Origin: Sthenelais limicola
Lineage: Eukaryota > Annelida > Polychaeta > Phyllodocida > Sigalionidae
DNA length: 64,000 nt
Reading direction: 5' to 3'
Assembly (NCBI GenBank): GCA_942159475.1
Contig: OW804095.1
Coordinates: forward strand, 149,658,808 to 149,722,807
Shown here: positions 1-10,800 of the stretch, in pieces
Numbering within the stretch: the first letter of the stretch is position 1
How the letters are laid out: the number at the start of each line of letters is the position of its first letter
Notes under the pieces: generated by a model
Database searches by the model: none
Seen by the model: only the letters and a program-made list of their open reading frames with translations
What the model was told of the DNA's origin: nothing
Program-made: the position numbers and the translations under genes

Positions 1-1438
1 AGCCTCTTCGATGTTGGGTTTGCAAGCCAAGTGTAGTCTAAGTTGTTCTTCTTGCAATAGGGTCCTGGGTGAACTGCTATAGATTCATCCATAACAACAG
101 GCACACCTCTACGCTGTACAAATCAAGGCTGTGTTCTATAAAAAACAAAATAAAGAAAAACATCATTAATCAGCAAGAAGAGAAACAACTAAAATATTCA
201 TAATAGAGTGGATGAATGGATTAATAAATTAGATGTTGATAAAATAAGCAGATACAGAATAGCTGCAAAATGTTATGTAAACATGGACTGATATAAATAA
301 AAAACGATTGCAGGATTTAATTTGAATTTTGCACACAAGTAATAATATATATGTAAATAATTAGGTCCAAATTCATAAATAATAAGGTACAAAAGTTATA
401 AATAGGTCTCAACATATGTAACAGTACTGAACTCTGAATCATAAATACACTGCTTTTAATAGGACATGACATGTCATGAGGCTGTATGAATTAGATAAAA
501 AAACTCAGGCACAACCCATCTCCCTCAACCAGGAGGAGGTATTTGTATCATTGTTTAAAAATTAAGTTGATTCATACTATTGGCAGGCTATTAATCGTCA
601 AGGTATTAGAGGTAGAAAATGAATTCAAGAAGTTTTAACTTAAACTTAATCGGTCCGAGTGCCGACCGGCCGAAAAATGTATGATTAGAGTATCAAACCT
701 ACATAAATCTTTAATTCTGATAGCAGAAATGAAATCTACGTGCAATTTTCTCCCTGGTTACGAAATTATAGGACAATCCCTCAAGAACTTATTGTGATAC
801 TAGGTTAAAATGCACTGGGTATATTTTTGCAGTGAGTAACCAGTGGGCGACGCCCACCTCGCATGGCCACTTCCCAGCTTGCAAAATGTTTTGACAAGCG
901 GGAGCAAAGTTGCGTTATTAGAATCACTTTTCGCGGGTCAAAGCCTCATCATAACATAACATATTGGCTATCATTTGAAGCAGAAAACCCTCCTTAATAT
1001 GAATCTGTACTTACCCAATTGAACATAATCTTTTCCGTCAGGGTAAAGTTGACTTGAAAAATGAAAAACGTCCGTTCGACCATTTAAATATGGAATATCG
1101 CGTACAAACTGGTACCGCATGAAAGAGGAGAAAGTCTTCTTATTGGCCTGAAAATATTAGGATGCTCCGACCATATTTATTGCCGTGCAAACGTGGATAA
1201 AGTAAACATCCTTTTCTAACAAAGAGCGCGAAATGTCGCGCAAAGCTTATGGGCGCCCGCTCCCTCACTCAGGGGTCAGCTTTCCCCACGCCTGCGGTAA
1301 TGCTAATGCAACTCGGCCTAGGGGCAGGGTAACTAAATAATTACAGCGATATAAAAGAGCCTAAAATCACATTGAATTTCTGGGTCATAGCAATGGGGTT
1401 TTTTTTCATGGATTCTCAAGTAGGCGGTAGGCTGTAAC
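1..1438. other. Non-coding flank, no gene recognised
   Basis: AT-rich DNA with stop codons in all frames and no open frame of useful length. I see no recognisable coding motif, RNA gene or terminal repeat here. It ends where the inverted-repeat element at 1439 begins. Confidence 0.5.
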
Positions 1439-1454
1439 ATCCCTACGGACACTG

Positions 1455-1830
1455 CAACGCTTCCTAAACGCTTATTAAGCACTGCAGCCAGTGCTTAATA
1501 AGCGTTTTTTGACTATCGAAAATGATACAGTTATTAAGGGCTGCATTTGCAACGCTTATTAAGCACTGCATTTGCAACGCTTATTAGGCACTGATTATGC
1601 AACGCTTATTAAGCACTGCATTGGAAACGTTTATTAAGCACTGCATTGGAAACGTTTATTAAGCACTGCATTGGAAACGTTTATTAAGCACTGCATTGGC
1701 AACATTTATTAGGCCCTGCACTGGCAACGTTTATTAAGGACTGCATTGGCAACGTTTATTAAGCACTGCATTGGAAACGTTATTTAAATGCTGCAACAGC
1801 AACGTTTTTAAATCACTGCATATGCTTTAT
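1455..1830. repeat. Tandem array of about 25-bp units in element end
   Basis: About a dozen imperfect copies of AACGCTTATTAAGCACTGCA plus a short linker run head to tail. Copies drift toward AACGTTTATTAAGCACTGCA in the right half. The array is the left subterminal region of the 1439-4054 element. Confidence 0.75.
1466..1507. repeat. Perfect 19-bp hairpin inside the subterminal array
   Basis: AAACGCTTATTAAGCACTG at 1466-1484 is followed by a 4-base loop and then its exact complement at 1489-1507. It shows that two array units lie head to head at the outer edge. Confidence 0.8.
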
Positions 1831-2563
1831 TTGGCATCGTTTGTAATAGGGGCTGCTTTTGTAGACAGAAAATGGCTTTATTTTATTCAATCATCATTTT
1901 CATGGTAGTTCCTCAAGGGTATGCAAAGAGTGTCACTGCCCAACACAGGCGCCAGTCATTTAAAAGCATCTGAAAAGAAATCATAAAACATGTCCATGAA
2001 TAATGACTCAATGGCAAATGGATTATACCTTTACTGCTTAAACAATTAAAGAAATATATGTCAATTAATACTTACTCATGTTTAAAGAGGGCCAGGAGCT
2101 TTCTATCAATGCAATAGTATCCAACGAAATTCTGAAACAGGAAAACAATGAAACAGACATAACACAATGTATACAAATACCTTTCATATACCTTCCTGCC
2201 TATTAATTAGACCTTTACAAATGAATCGAAATTGTTAAAATGTAGGCCTAACAATGTCTATAGACAGTAATTTAGTATGCATCAGTACTAGTACTATCCC
2301 TGCACATGTGCTCAGTTCAGTGCTATATAGGAGGCATAAGAGGTGGGTGCAGGACACAGGAAAATGCGAGGTGCACTCAGTCAGACGTGCATGGAGAGAG
2401 TGACTGAGTGAGTGTCCAAGTGTCTCGAGGCTGCCCCTGCTATATGTAAATGAGTTGACCTAGGTCACTCATTGGCTGGGCCCTATGTACACCCAGTTAT
2501 GTCTGGCCTGGCTCACAGTCACAGACAAGTGTCCTCAGTGTATGTCTATCAGTAGTCGTAGGA

Positions 2564-2594
2564 TACAACCCTATACCTTCGGTATAGGGTTGTA
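2564..2594. repeat. Perfect 14-bp stem with TTC loop
   Basis: TACAACCCTATACC (2564-2577), loop TTC, GGTATAGGGTTGTA (2581-2594). It lies within the 1439-4054 element. Function unknown. Confidence 0.75.
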
Positions 2595-4054
2595 CGTCAT
2601 TCTATATAACGCTCCCATAGACGCTGCTTGACAGTCCCATAACTTCACATAAACATACAAACTACTTCCCGAATGTATCTCCTACAGAATGTAAACCTTT
2701 TCTCAATGATGAAACTTACTTTATTGCCATCGTACGTTGCTCATTATCCAATAGTAAATACACTAGGGATTAAAATGTTAGTGAAGCGATCGGATCGCCG
2801 CCATGTATCATATGCAGGGATGAATAGTTGGGGTATTCAAAATTGACGGAAAAGTTTCTGAGATAAAAATATGCTTTACAAAGTGCTTACAGCTGAAAGG
2901 ATTATGCATATAATATATTTGAAATGAATGTTAGCTTAATAACTTAATAGGGCTAGCTAGACAAGTTGATAGGCAGGCACTGAGCAGCTGCTGCCACTCA
3001 CAGACTCACTACCGTCTGCCGGGGCCGTCTGCCCCTGCACCCGGTAGTGGTGTATGGTGAGTGCCCTCTGCTAAAAGGAATTTCGCCGCCCCTGGTACAT
3101 AGCTCTCCCGTATATTCCAATGCAAGGTTTGGGTCTACTTTGGGGTAGATGGACATGCTATTCAGTCAGTCCATTAACGATCAACCTTTTTAAAGGTTTT
3201 TATAGGTAATTTGAGAGACAAATGGGAAATTAATATACAGATTTTGGTAATGAGGAGATTGAAGGAAATCCGTCAACTAAAGGGCAACTTGCATCCCTGC
3301 ATATGCACTGAGTCAATGGGTGCATTCATACATGTGCACATCAATCGTAGAATTTATAAAGTTACAAGTGGTTCTTCCCGGTTTCTTTAGTCAGAAAGTA
3401 GTTTAGATGTGGAACTCATTCATTATATAGTTGATAGAACATAGCCCTATGGTGGAATTTAAGGGAAACATTAGGCCTAGCCTATACGATTTTAAAAGAA
3501 AATGACAGGTTTAACACAGGCTAAAAAGCAGTACGTCCCTATATATGCATCTACATTAGGGTGACTTGAAGCATTTTAAGTTATACTTACATTGTTGCTC
3601 ACTAGCTGTCCACATTTGAATGATGGCTGACCAAATAGTGTACTTGCATCCAAATAGAAAGTGTAGATATACCATATTGAATTGATGTAGGCTCCAAAAC
3701 TGTAGGCCTATCTGCCAAAAACGTCTGTGAGTTTTAAGTTTTGAGGGACAAAGCTAAAGAAACAATTCCCCATATTGTTTACAAGCTACTACAATCGAAA
3801 TATGAACTTACATTAACAATATAGTGTCTCATTAATGAATATAAGTCTATATGACTACCCAACTGAGTGTTAGGTGAACGCTGCATCAAGCAGTGGTGAG
3901 CAACGCTTCAAAAGTGGATAATTTACGCTGCAAAACGAGCGCTTCAGTGCGGTGGTCACCAGCGCTTATTGAGTAACTTTTGAGCGTCGGCAGCGCTGGC
4001 AGGGGTAATTAAGCATTCAGCAGCGCTTATTAGGCGCTGTGTGTCCGTAGGGAT

Positions 4055-4440
4055 TTGCGGAATTTTAATTAAAACAAAAAAGTTACAAAAATACCCCCCC
4101 CCAAAAAAAAAATATATATATATATATATTAGGCCTATATATATAAATATATTTCCTACATCTAGAATTAAGTGACTGATATCAATCGATATTTTTTTAT
4201 TATTATTATTTGGGTTAATTAATTAAGGCCAATCCATAATTATATGAAATAATGTGTCATAAAATTGCTTTTATATTTGACCTGATAATGAGTGATGAGA
4301 AAATGAGTGCTGGACCATAATGTTTGAAATTATCGGAAGAAAAAAAAATAATGTGTCCAATATAAAGAACTTTAAAAATGTCTTAAGTAAAACTAGATTG
4401 GTTTACTCCAAATCCTAAAGGAAAGGAAAAGTAGAGAAAG
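4055..4440. repeat. AT-rich spacer with simple repeats
   Basis: Contains a C/A homopolymer run followed by alternating TA around 4095-4150 and a TTATTATT run near 4195-4215. No coding signal seen. Confidence 0.5.
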
Positions 4441-6110
4441 GCCAAGGGCCTTAGATTCCAGAAAGCGAACAAAACAGGCTTGGTTAGCTTTGGTTGAGGA
4501 CTGTAATGCAGCAAAAATTGTCAGGAACAGGATAAATTAAATTGAAGAAAATGAAAAACGATTATCTAAGAGAACAAATAAAAGGGGCCCTATGGGACAT
4601 TATTTAACCCCTCTTAGCATCAGAGAAACTAAACAACAGAAATATTATTGGAACAAAATTATTACAAGGACACTATAGTTGAAGATGAAACTGTTTCAGA
4701 GGTGTTCAATGACTTTTTTGCTGATATAGGCACCACCCTCTCCAAATCTATACCCCCCCCCCCCCAGACCTGGTCCTGGGTAAGACCATAAAGTGCCTTT
4801 CTGTCTCTTTTGCTCTGTCTCTCTCCCTTCTTCTCTATCTCTATTTCCTGGGTCAAAAACTGCCTCACTCTCAGCTCTCCCGCCCTTGATATAACCTTCA
4901 ATGTGTTGATAAGCAACCAATCTCACTCACTCACTTCCCTCCCCCCCCCCCCACCCACCCACCCACCCTGCTAGACAGCAGGAAGGAGACTTAACTGAAA
5001 AATCTATGCCAGTAGAAACAGTTACAGATGTGGTGGAGGTTCCCAGGGGGAGGTAGTTAAACAAAATTTAATACAAAAATCAGGTACGGGCAAGTCCTCA
5101 GGCATGCCATATCTACCAACACAAATTTTAAAATCATGCTCTCTCACCCACTTCACTCACCTCTGTAATGTTTCTATGAATTCAGGAAAATTCCCTCAAC
5201 CGTTACAAAGCTAGAATAACACCACTCCATAAAGGAGGTTCAAAATTACAAACTACAAACAGACCAATCAGTGCAATCAAATTCACAGCAAAAAACCTGG
5301 AAAGAGTAGTGCAAAAACAGGTCTCAGACTATTTGGAAAAAGAAAATCTACTCTATAAAAATCAATTTGGTTTTAGGCCCAACAAATCAATTTCAGACGC
5401 CTATAATCTGCTAATGAGTGATATCTACAATAAATTAAACCAGAAGGAAATCCCACATCTGGCATATTTGGACTTCAAAAAAGTTTTTCATACATAAACC
5501 ATGAGATTTATTACAAAAAATGACCACATTCGGCGATAAAAATAAAGCACTAGAATGGTTTGGAGATTGTCTAAAAAACAGGTAAACAGAGGGTGGTGGC
5601 AAATGGATATGTGTCGGGGGAGAGAAGGATTACTTGTGGGGTGCCGCAGTGGACTACTTTGGGACCACTGTTGTTTATAATGTACATCAATGATATCCAC
5701 AAGGTTGTTAAAAACTGAAATTCAGCATTTTGTTGATGATATTGTTATATATACATCAGACAGAGACAGGCTTGAAAAATTGCAAAAAGACCGAGCCAGT
5801 ATAGATTTATGGTGCAAGCAAAATAAAATTTCTTTGAATGTTCCCAAAAATTAAAACTATGACAATGACAACATCAAGAACCAAAAACAAGAAAGGAGAG
5901 AAAAAAATACTTATTGGGGCTAATGAGATTGAACAAACCAGTAATTACACATATCTAGGTATGAATATTGACCAAGGGCTAACATTCAGGGAACGCAGAA
6001 AAAAATATAACAAAAGCAAGAAACAAAATTTACTATCTGTCAAAATTGAGAAGAATAGCTTCACCAAACACATAAAGTCACAATAAGCCCCATACTAGAA
6101 TTCGGGGACA
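4440..6110 (+). mobile_element. Decayed non-LTR retrotransposon (LINE), reverse transcriptase region
   Basis: Broken frames on the plus strand spell LINE reverse-transcriptase segments in the expected order: a pre-RT stretch near 4690 (VFNDFFADIGTTLSKSI), an open stretch 5309-5497 with the RT landmarks NQFGFRPNKS and LAYLDFKKVF, and a C-terminal piece at 5838-6086 with NYTYLGMNIDQGLTF. Stops, frameshifts and a poly-C run (about 4750) interrupt it, so it is a dead copy. The segment around 4895-4935 (AAGCAACCAATCTCACTCAC) is a foreign short repeat also seen at 36757-36790. Clade (CR1/Jockey-like) is a guess. Confidence 0.75.
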
Positions 6111-6139
6111 CACTGTATAATGCTGCCCCAAAGAAAATC

Positions 6140-7204
6140 AGGTGAGTGAACGTTGCAGTTAGCGAGGTTGTTATGCGCAGTAGGTCACAGGAGAGATCCC
6201 TCCAGTCAGGGCTGAGCTGACCCAGTTTGGCCAGGGTGGACACAAACAGGCAGGGTTTTGTAATTCGTTGTTTAACGTTTGGATTAAAGGCCAAATAATA
6301 AATTTAATATGATACTGAATCTGTAATAAATAAAGTAACAACTGTAACAAATGATAAATTTAATATGAAACTGAATCTGTAGGCGAGAGAGTGAAGTTAG
6401 AACAAAAAAATAGGTATGACACTAGCCATATTGCGATTTGAGATCAGTTGACAGTTCTCCTCAACCTATAATAATTACCATATTGTGATTCAAACGCCAT
6501 AGAGGGCTGAAGTGGTGAGGCAACAGTTAACAAATAATAAGGATTGTATTTTCCAAGTAAATGGGAAAGCTAAAAGTAAAATAAGATCATTATGAGACTA
6601 AGAAGGTTTGTTTTAGTTGTTGGGGGCCTTTTCAAGGTGATTCTTGATCACTCCCAAGCTTGTCCTATTAACCATCTTAAGCTATCTTAGCCACATGAAG
6701 TCTGAATGGACAGAACATTGATCAGAGAAAAATTACACTTAGAAGCCTAGATTGGGGGAAATCCTTATTAGTACCGAACCCGAAAGCTGAGAAGATAAAA
6801 TCCCTCATATTTGGAACAGCATCCCAAACCAAGCAAAAATGTATAATTTGAAAGAATTTAGTACTTTCAGAAGGATTATGTATTGAAGGGTCAGTTGTGA
6901 AAGATTGTAAGAATAGAGCCATGCTACCGGTTCCATAGGCTTTGCACTATCAGAATCACTAGCCACTTTCTCAAAATTGTATGGAGAACTTTTGGGATAT
7001 TATATTAACTCAAACATGGGTGCCCTCCATCGGGGCTGGGCAGCTTATAAATTCATGTCTGATGTAATCTGTCCTTGATACATGGAAAAACATCCCTCTG
7101 ACGTTTTAGTTCAGGACATGGTTGGACGTTTCTGTCACTTGGACCCATCTCTCTGATGGTGTTTTTTCTATGAGAACTAATGAATTTATTTTGTTTGGTT
7201 GCAG
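6140..7204. other. Intergenic or intronic DNA with a possible LINE 3' remnant
   Basis: Around 6720-6900 the plus strand reads as a broken IWNSIPNQAKMYNLKEF-type peptide typical of a LINE C-terminus. Nothing else is recognised. The end of the stretch (7185-7204) is a pyrimidine-rich tract ending in GGTTGCAG, a good splice acceptor for the next exon. The unseen upstream exon of the chimeric gene could lie here or before the window. Confidence 0.4.
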
Positions 7205-7843
7205 ACCCTCTCTGTGAGCGAGTCAAGCAATGTCTTCCATGCACAAATCACCTTCCCCAGCACATGTCACCATCTTGTGGGACCCCACCTTTAGCTAGCC
7301 ATGGGGAGGAAAACCTATCTGACTTTATGGATCACTCCTTGCCTTCATCTTCTTCATCTTCATCTTCAGGAGAGTCTTCCCGCCATAGATCAAGGGGGGA
7401 AAAAACACTGCCCACAGATGTTTCAGGACTTATCAGAAAACAGCTATCTGATGTTAGGTGCATTCTGTTTTGTAATAGCTCCCTGCCTCCATCTCCTTCA
7501 TCTTCATCTTCACACAAGTCTTGCTGCCATAGACACAAGAATTCACCACCTCATGGGACCACATCTGTAGCTAGGCAACACAGAGATGGGGAGGAAAACC
7601 GACCAAGGGGGAAAAATCCAGTGGCAACAGATGTTTCAGGGTGTCGACACAAGAACATGCAGAAATGGAGGCGTAATTCTTCTCACTCCTGTAGGAGGCA
7701 TCACAAAAAGTCAAGAACGACTGAGTACATTGAAACCAACCAGAACCCAGGAAAAGGTGGAAAACACTCTTCTAGTGTAAACCTATATGATGTAAGCCTG
7801 AGATCCATGGATGGAGAAAATTTCGTTGGAACCAAGTTGGAAG
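7205..7843 (+). CDS. Probable exon: Ser/His/Arg-rich segment of the chimeric gene
   Basis: An open frame runs from an ATG at 7180 to 7851, but a strong acceptor (TTTATTTTGTTTGGTTGCAG) ends at 7204 and a strong donor (GAAG|GTAAGT) starts at 7844, so an internal exon of phase 1-1 is likely. The exit phase matches the next exon at 13077. The peptide has two serine runs (SSSSSSSS and PSPSSSSS), several CHRH/RHRS basic clusters, and a duplicated module (GEEN...TDVSG twice), so the exon grew by internal duplication. No known domain. If the ATG at 7180 is used instead, this is the first coding exon. Confidence 0.55.
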
Positions 7844-10800
7844 GTAAGTGAATTTTTCCATTTACTAAAGACTAGTGCTAGAAGATTTTCTATACCTTGA
7901 GCTATGCTAAATTGTTTTAGAAAAGAGTATACTGTAGTGGCCCTGTTTATAAGCCGGGACCTGTTTAAAAGCCTATCTCAAATACAAACCGGATATAGTA
8001 ATTGGGGGTCATGAAAACAAAAGCGTCTCTCAAATATACGCTGGGGGTCTCAAATATTAGCCGGGCTCATCTATGTCTATGTCTAATGAAAAATAAAGTC
8101 AACTAGCCTAAGTCAATTTCCCTTGTAAATATTCATTTAATGTATGATTTCTTCTTAGTTTTCATTGAGTCATGTATATAGTTTTATTGTCAAGCACCCT
8201 TGAAACTGAAAATGCATGCACCACAAAAATAATAAAAGCCTATCTCGAATAGAAGCCTATCTCAATTACAAGCCGGGGCAAAAGGGACCTTCAAAGAATT
8301 AAAAGTCTGGGCCATTGCAGTAAATAAGGATATAATTTCATACAGTTCATATGGTTCATATAAGTAACGGTTGGGGTTGATATGGGAGGGTGAGGGATGA
8401 GGTGTCCATTGGGTTTTATTGGTCTTTTTGTCTAGATGGGTTAGAATTGTGTTGTAATTTCTTGATATGTGTGCACGCATCTGTAGGTGCAAGTCAGCAA
8501 GACGTTTCTGTCTGGCGTATCTTTTATCTTTGTGTCTCTTGTGGTTTGGGTCATTTTTGAACTGCTCAAATTTTGGGATGGCTTTTTAATAGGGGGTGAA
8601 TTGTTCCTGTTTTTTGTTTCTAGGTTGCATGGGGCTTTCTTTAGTGTTCCTGTTTTTGGTAGGGGGAGTAGAAGGTTGTATGTATATGTTGTAATTGTGT
8701 GACTGTTGTGTGTTTTAGGATGTTTTGGCTGTGCCCTTGACCTTTTGCACATGAGGCACAGTAGGAGCCTCTCTCTTCTATCTTTGAGCGTTTCTAGTCC
8801 TAGTATTGCTAGTTTGTCTGAGGTTGATTAGTGTTTTTTGGTGCTGGTAATAATCCTGATTGCTCTTGATTAGATGTGTTCCAGTTTGTTTATGTTGTTT
8901 TGTATACCAAAGTCGTAGATTGGGGAGTTGTAAAACGCCCATGTCTTCCGGCTGTTACCGTGATGAAAGATTTAAAATTAACTAAACAGGAACTACACAA
9001 GGGTTATACATTATGACATTAAGTATACAAGGTTCAATATTTAAGTTTAAATTTTTAGATTCCACCCTCTATATTAGCCCTCTCACCCTCTCATTGATTG
9101 AATGGTAACATCAACCTGTTTCTGTGCATTTAACTTTTGATCCAGCTAAGTATAGCGAACAAGTTCTTTCCTTTGCTTTCTTATTGATGTGAGTAGTAGT
9201 ACCATAATCCAACCTTGCCCACCTCCACAGAGACTGCCCTGCGATCGCTGTGTGTTCCATCATTCACGCAGGGCTGAACTGAGTTAGAAGTCATAATGTA
9301 CTATAATAGGGGTATATTCATTAGCTTCTATCTTTTTTCTAGTGGGGGTAGAGATACAGTGAGTACTTTCTGAGATAACTGGATTGAGTCGGTAATCATT
9401 ATATATGCATTCCCCCAACCAAGAGACCAAATGCACCGCCTGTAGTCTTTAAGTATTCTGTGCAGAATTTCATTCCACTTGGATGCTAATCATCTTGTGT
9501 GGTGCCTAGGTATTTGAAACTTTCTACTAAATCAAGTTCTGTTTTATGCAGTTGTAGGTCAGAGGAGGTTGCAGCTACTGTTTTTTTTATTTTGTGAATG
9601 ATAGGACTTTTGTTTTGGATGTGCTGATTGTTAGTTTATTTGTGGCACACCATTCTTCCTGTGTTTTTTTTTTTTTTTTTTGAAACATGGTTTATTCAGT
9701 CTGTCAACAAAACTTCTCCTTCGCCTAGAGCTTTTACATTAAATATTACATAGCTCTTTCCTGCTTGATAAAATAAAAATAAAGGGAAAAATGACCCAGG
9801 TCTTTTGGGTGAATTATACATTGTCATCATGCGACTCTTAATATTATCAATTGTTATAAACGATTAAAGGTGTTAAAAGAAGAACATTTTCATTTTTGTA
9901 TTATTAAAAGATTCATACATCAATTTTAATTTAGATCCTCACAGGTGGACATCAGATCCGCGTTTAACTTTAGCCATATTTCTTTGGTTTCATTATTTAC
10001 ATTTTGGGTGCTGTTCTGGTACATTATAATTTTACTCTTAATTGCTAACTCCGATATAATCATTTTAAAGGTTAACATACCTTCATGGAATAGTTTTTGC
10101 CTCTGTATAATGGCTTTCATTTGTAATATAATCCAACCTATAACTCTGGCATTAATATTATCTGTTCTTATTCCAAGAATAACATCGCTTGCATTTATAT
10201 CCATTTTACTTCCATTTTTTTTAAGAATCATTTTGTCTCCATTAGTTCTATTCAGGTAACCTGTTGATTCAATAAAAAGGAATACTTCTTGCCACATTGC
10301 TTTTGTTTTCTTACATTCGACAAAGAAATGTATTATGTCATCGTCATAACTACAGAACGAACATTTTTTCTTCTCTATTATTCCCATATTTTTTAGTTTG
10401 ACATTGCAAGTGATAGTTCTGTGTAAAACACGGTATTGTAATGCATGGATTCTTGATTCTTTGGTAACAGCATATGGGTTATAGAAAACTTTTTTCCAGT
10501 CAATTGCATTAAACTCTTCATCATCCAGATTTAGAATTTTTTGCCATTCATATATCTTTTCCCATTTGGGTTTTCTCTTAGCAACCAGGGCATTATATAA
10601 CATTTTTGAACTCGCGTTTTTTACATCAATCTTTACATTTTTAATTTCTATTTCTATTACATCCTTAACAGGGTTTTGGATGTTATTACGAAGCTTATTC
10701 CACCACTCTATAGGCACAGCTTTTTTTATGATATTTCTTGGCAAGTCTATATTGGTGCTATATTCAGTTCACCTCTGTCATTTAATATATCTCCAATTAC

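Larger units (their letters stand above)
1439..4054. mobile_element. Non-autonomous DNA-transposon-like element with inverted ends and subterminal repeats
   Basis: The ends carry a 14-bp perfect inverted repeat, ATCCCTACGGACAC at 1439-1452 and its complement at 4041-4054. Inside each end lie subterminal repeats built on the words ACGCTTATTAAGCACTGCA (left, about 1455-1830) and AGCGCTTATTgag/agg (right, about 3890-4040), which also face each other in inverted orientation. No transposase ORF is visible, so it is non-autonomous or decayed. No clear target duplication was found, so the family is unassigned; hAT- or P-like elements with subterminal arrays are possible. Confidence 0.6.
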
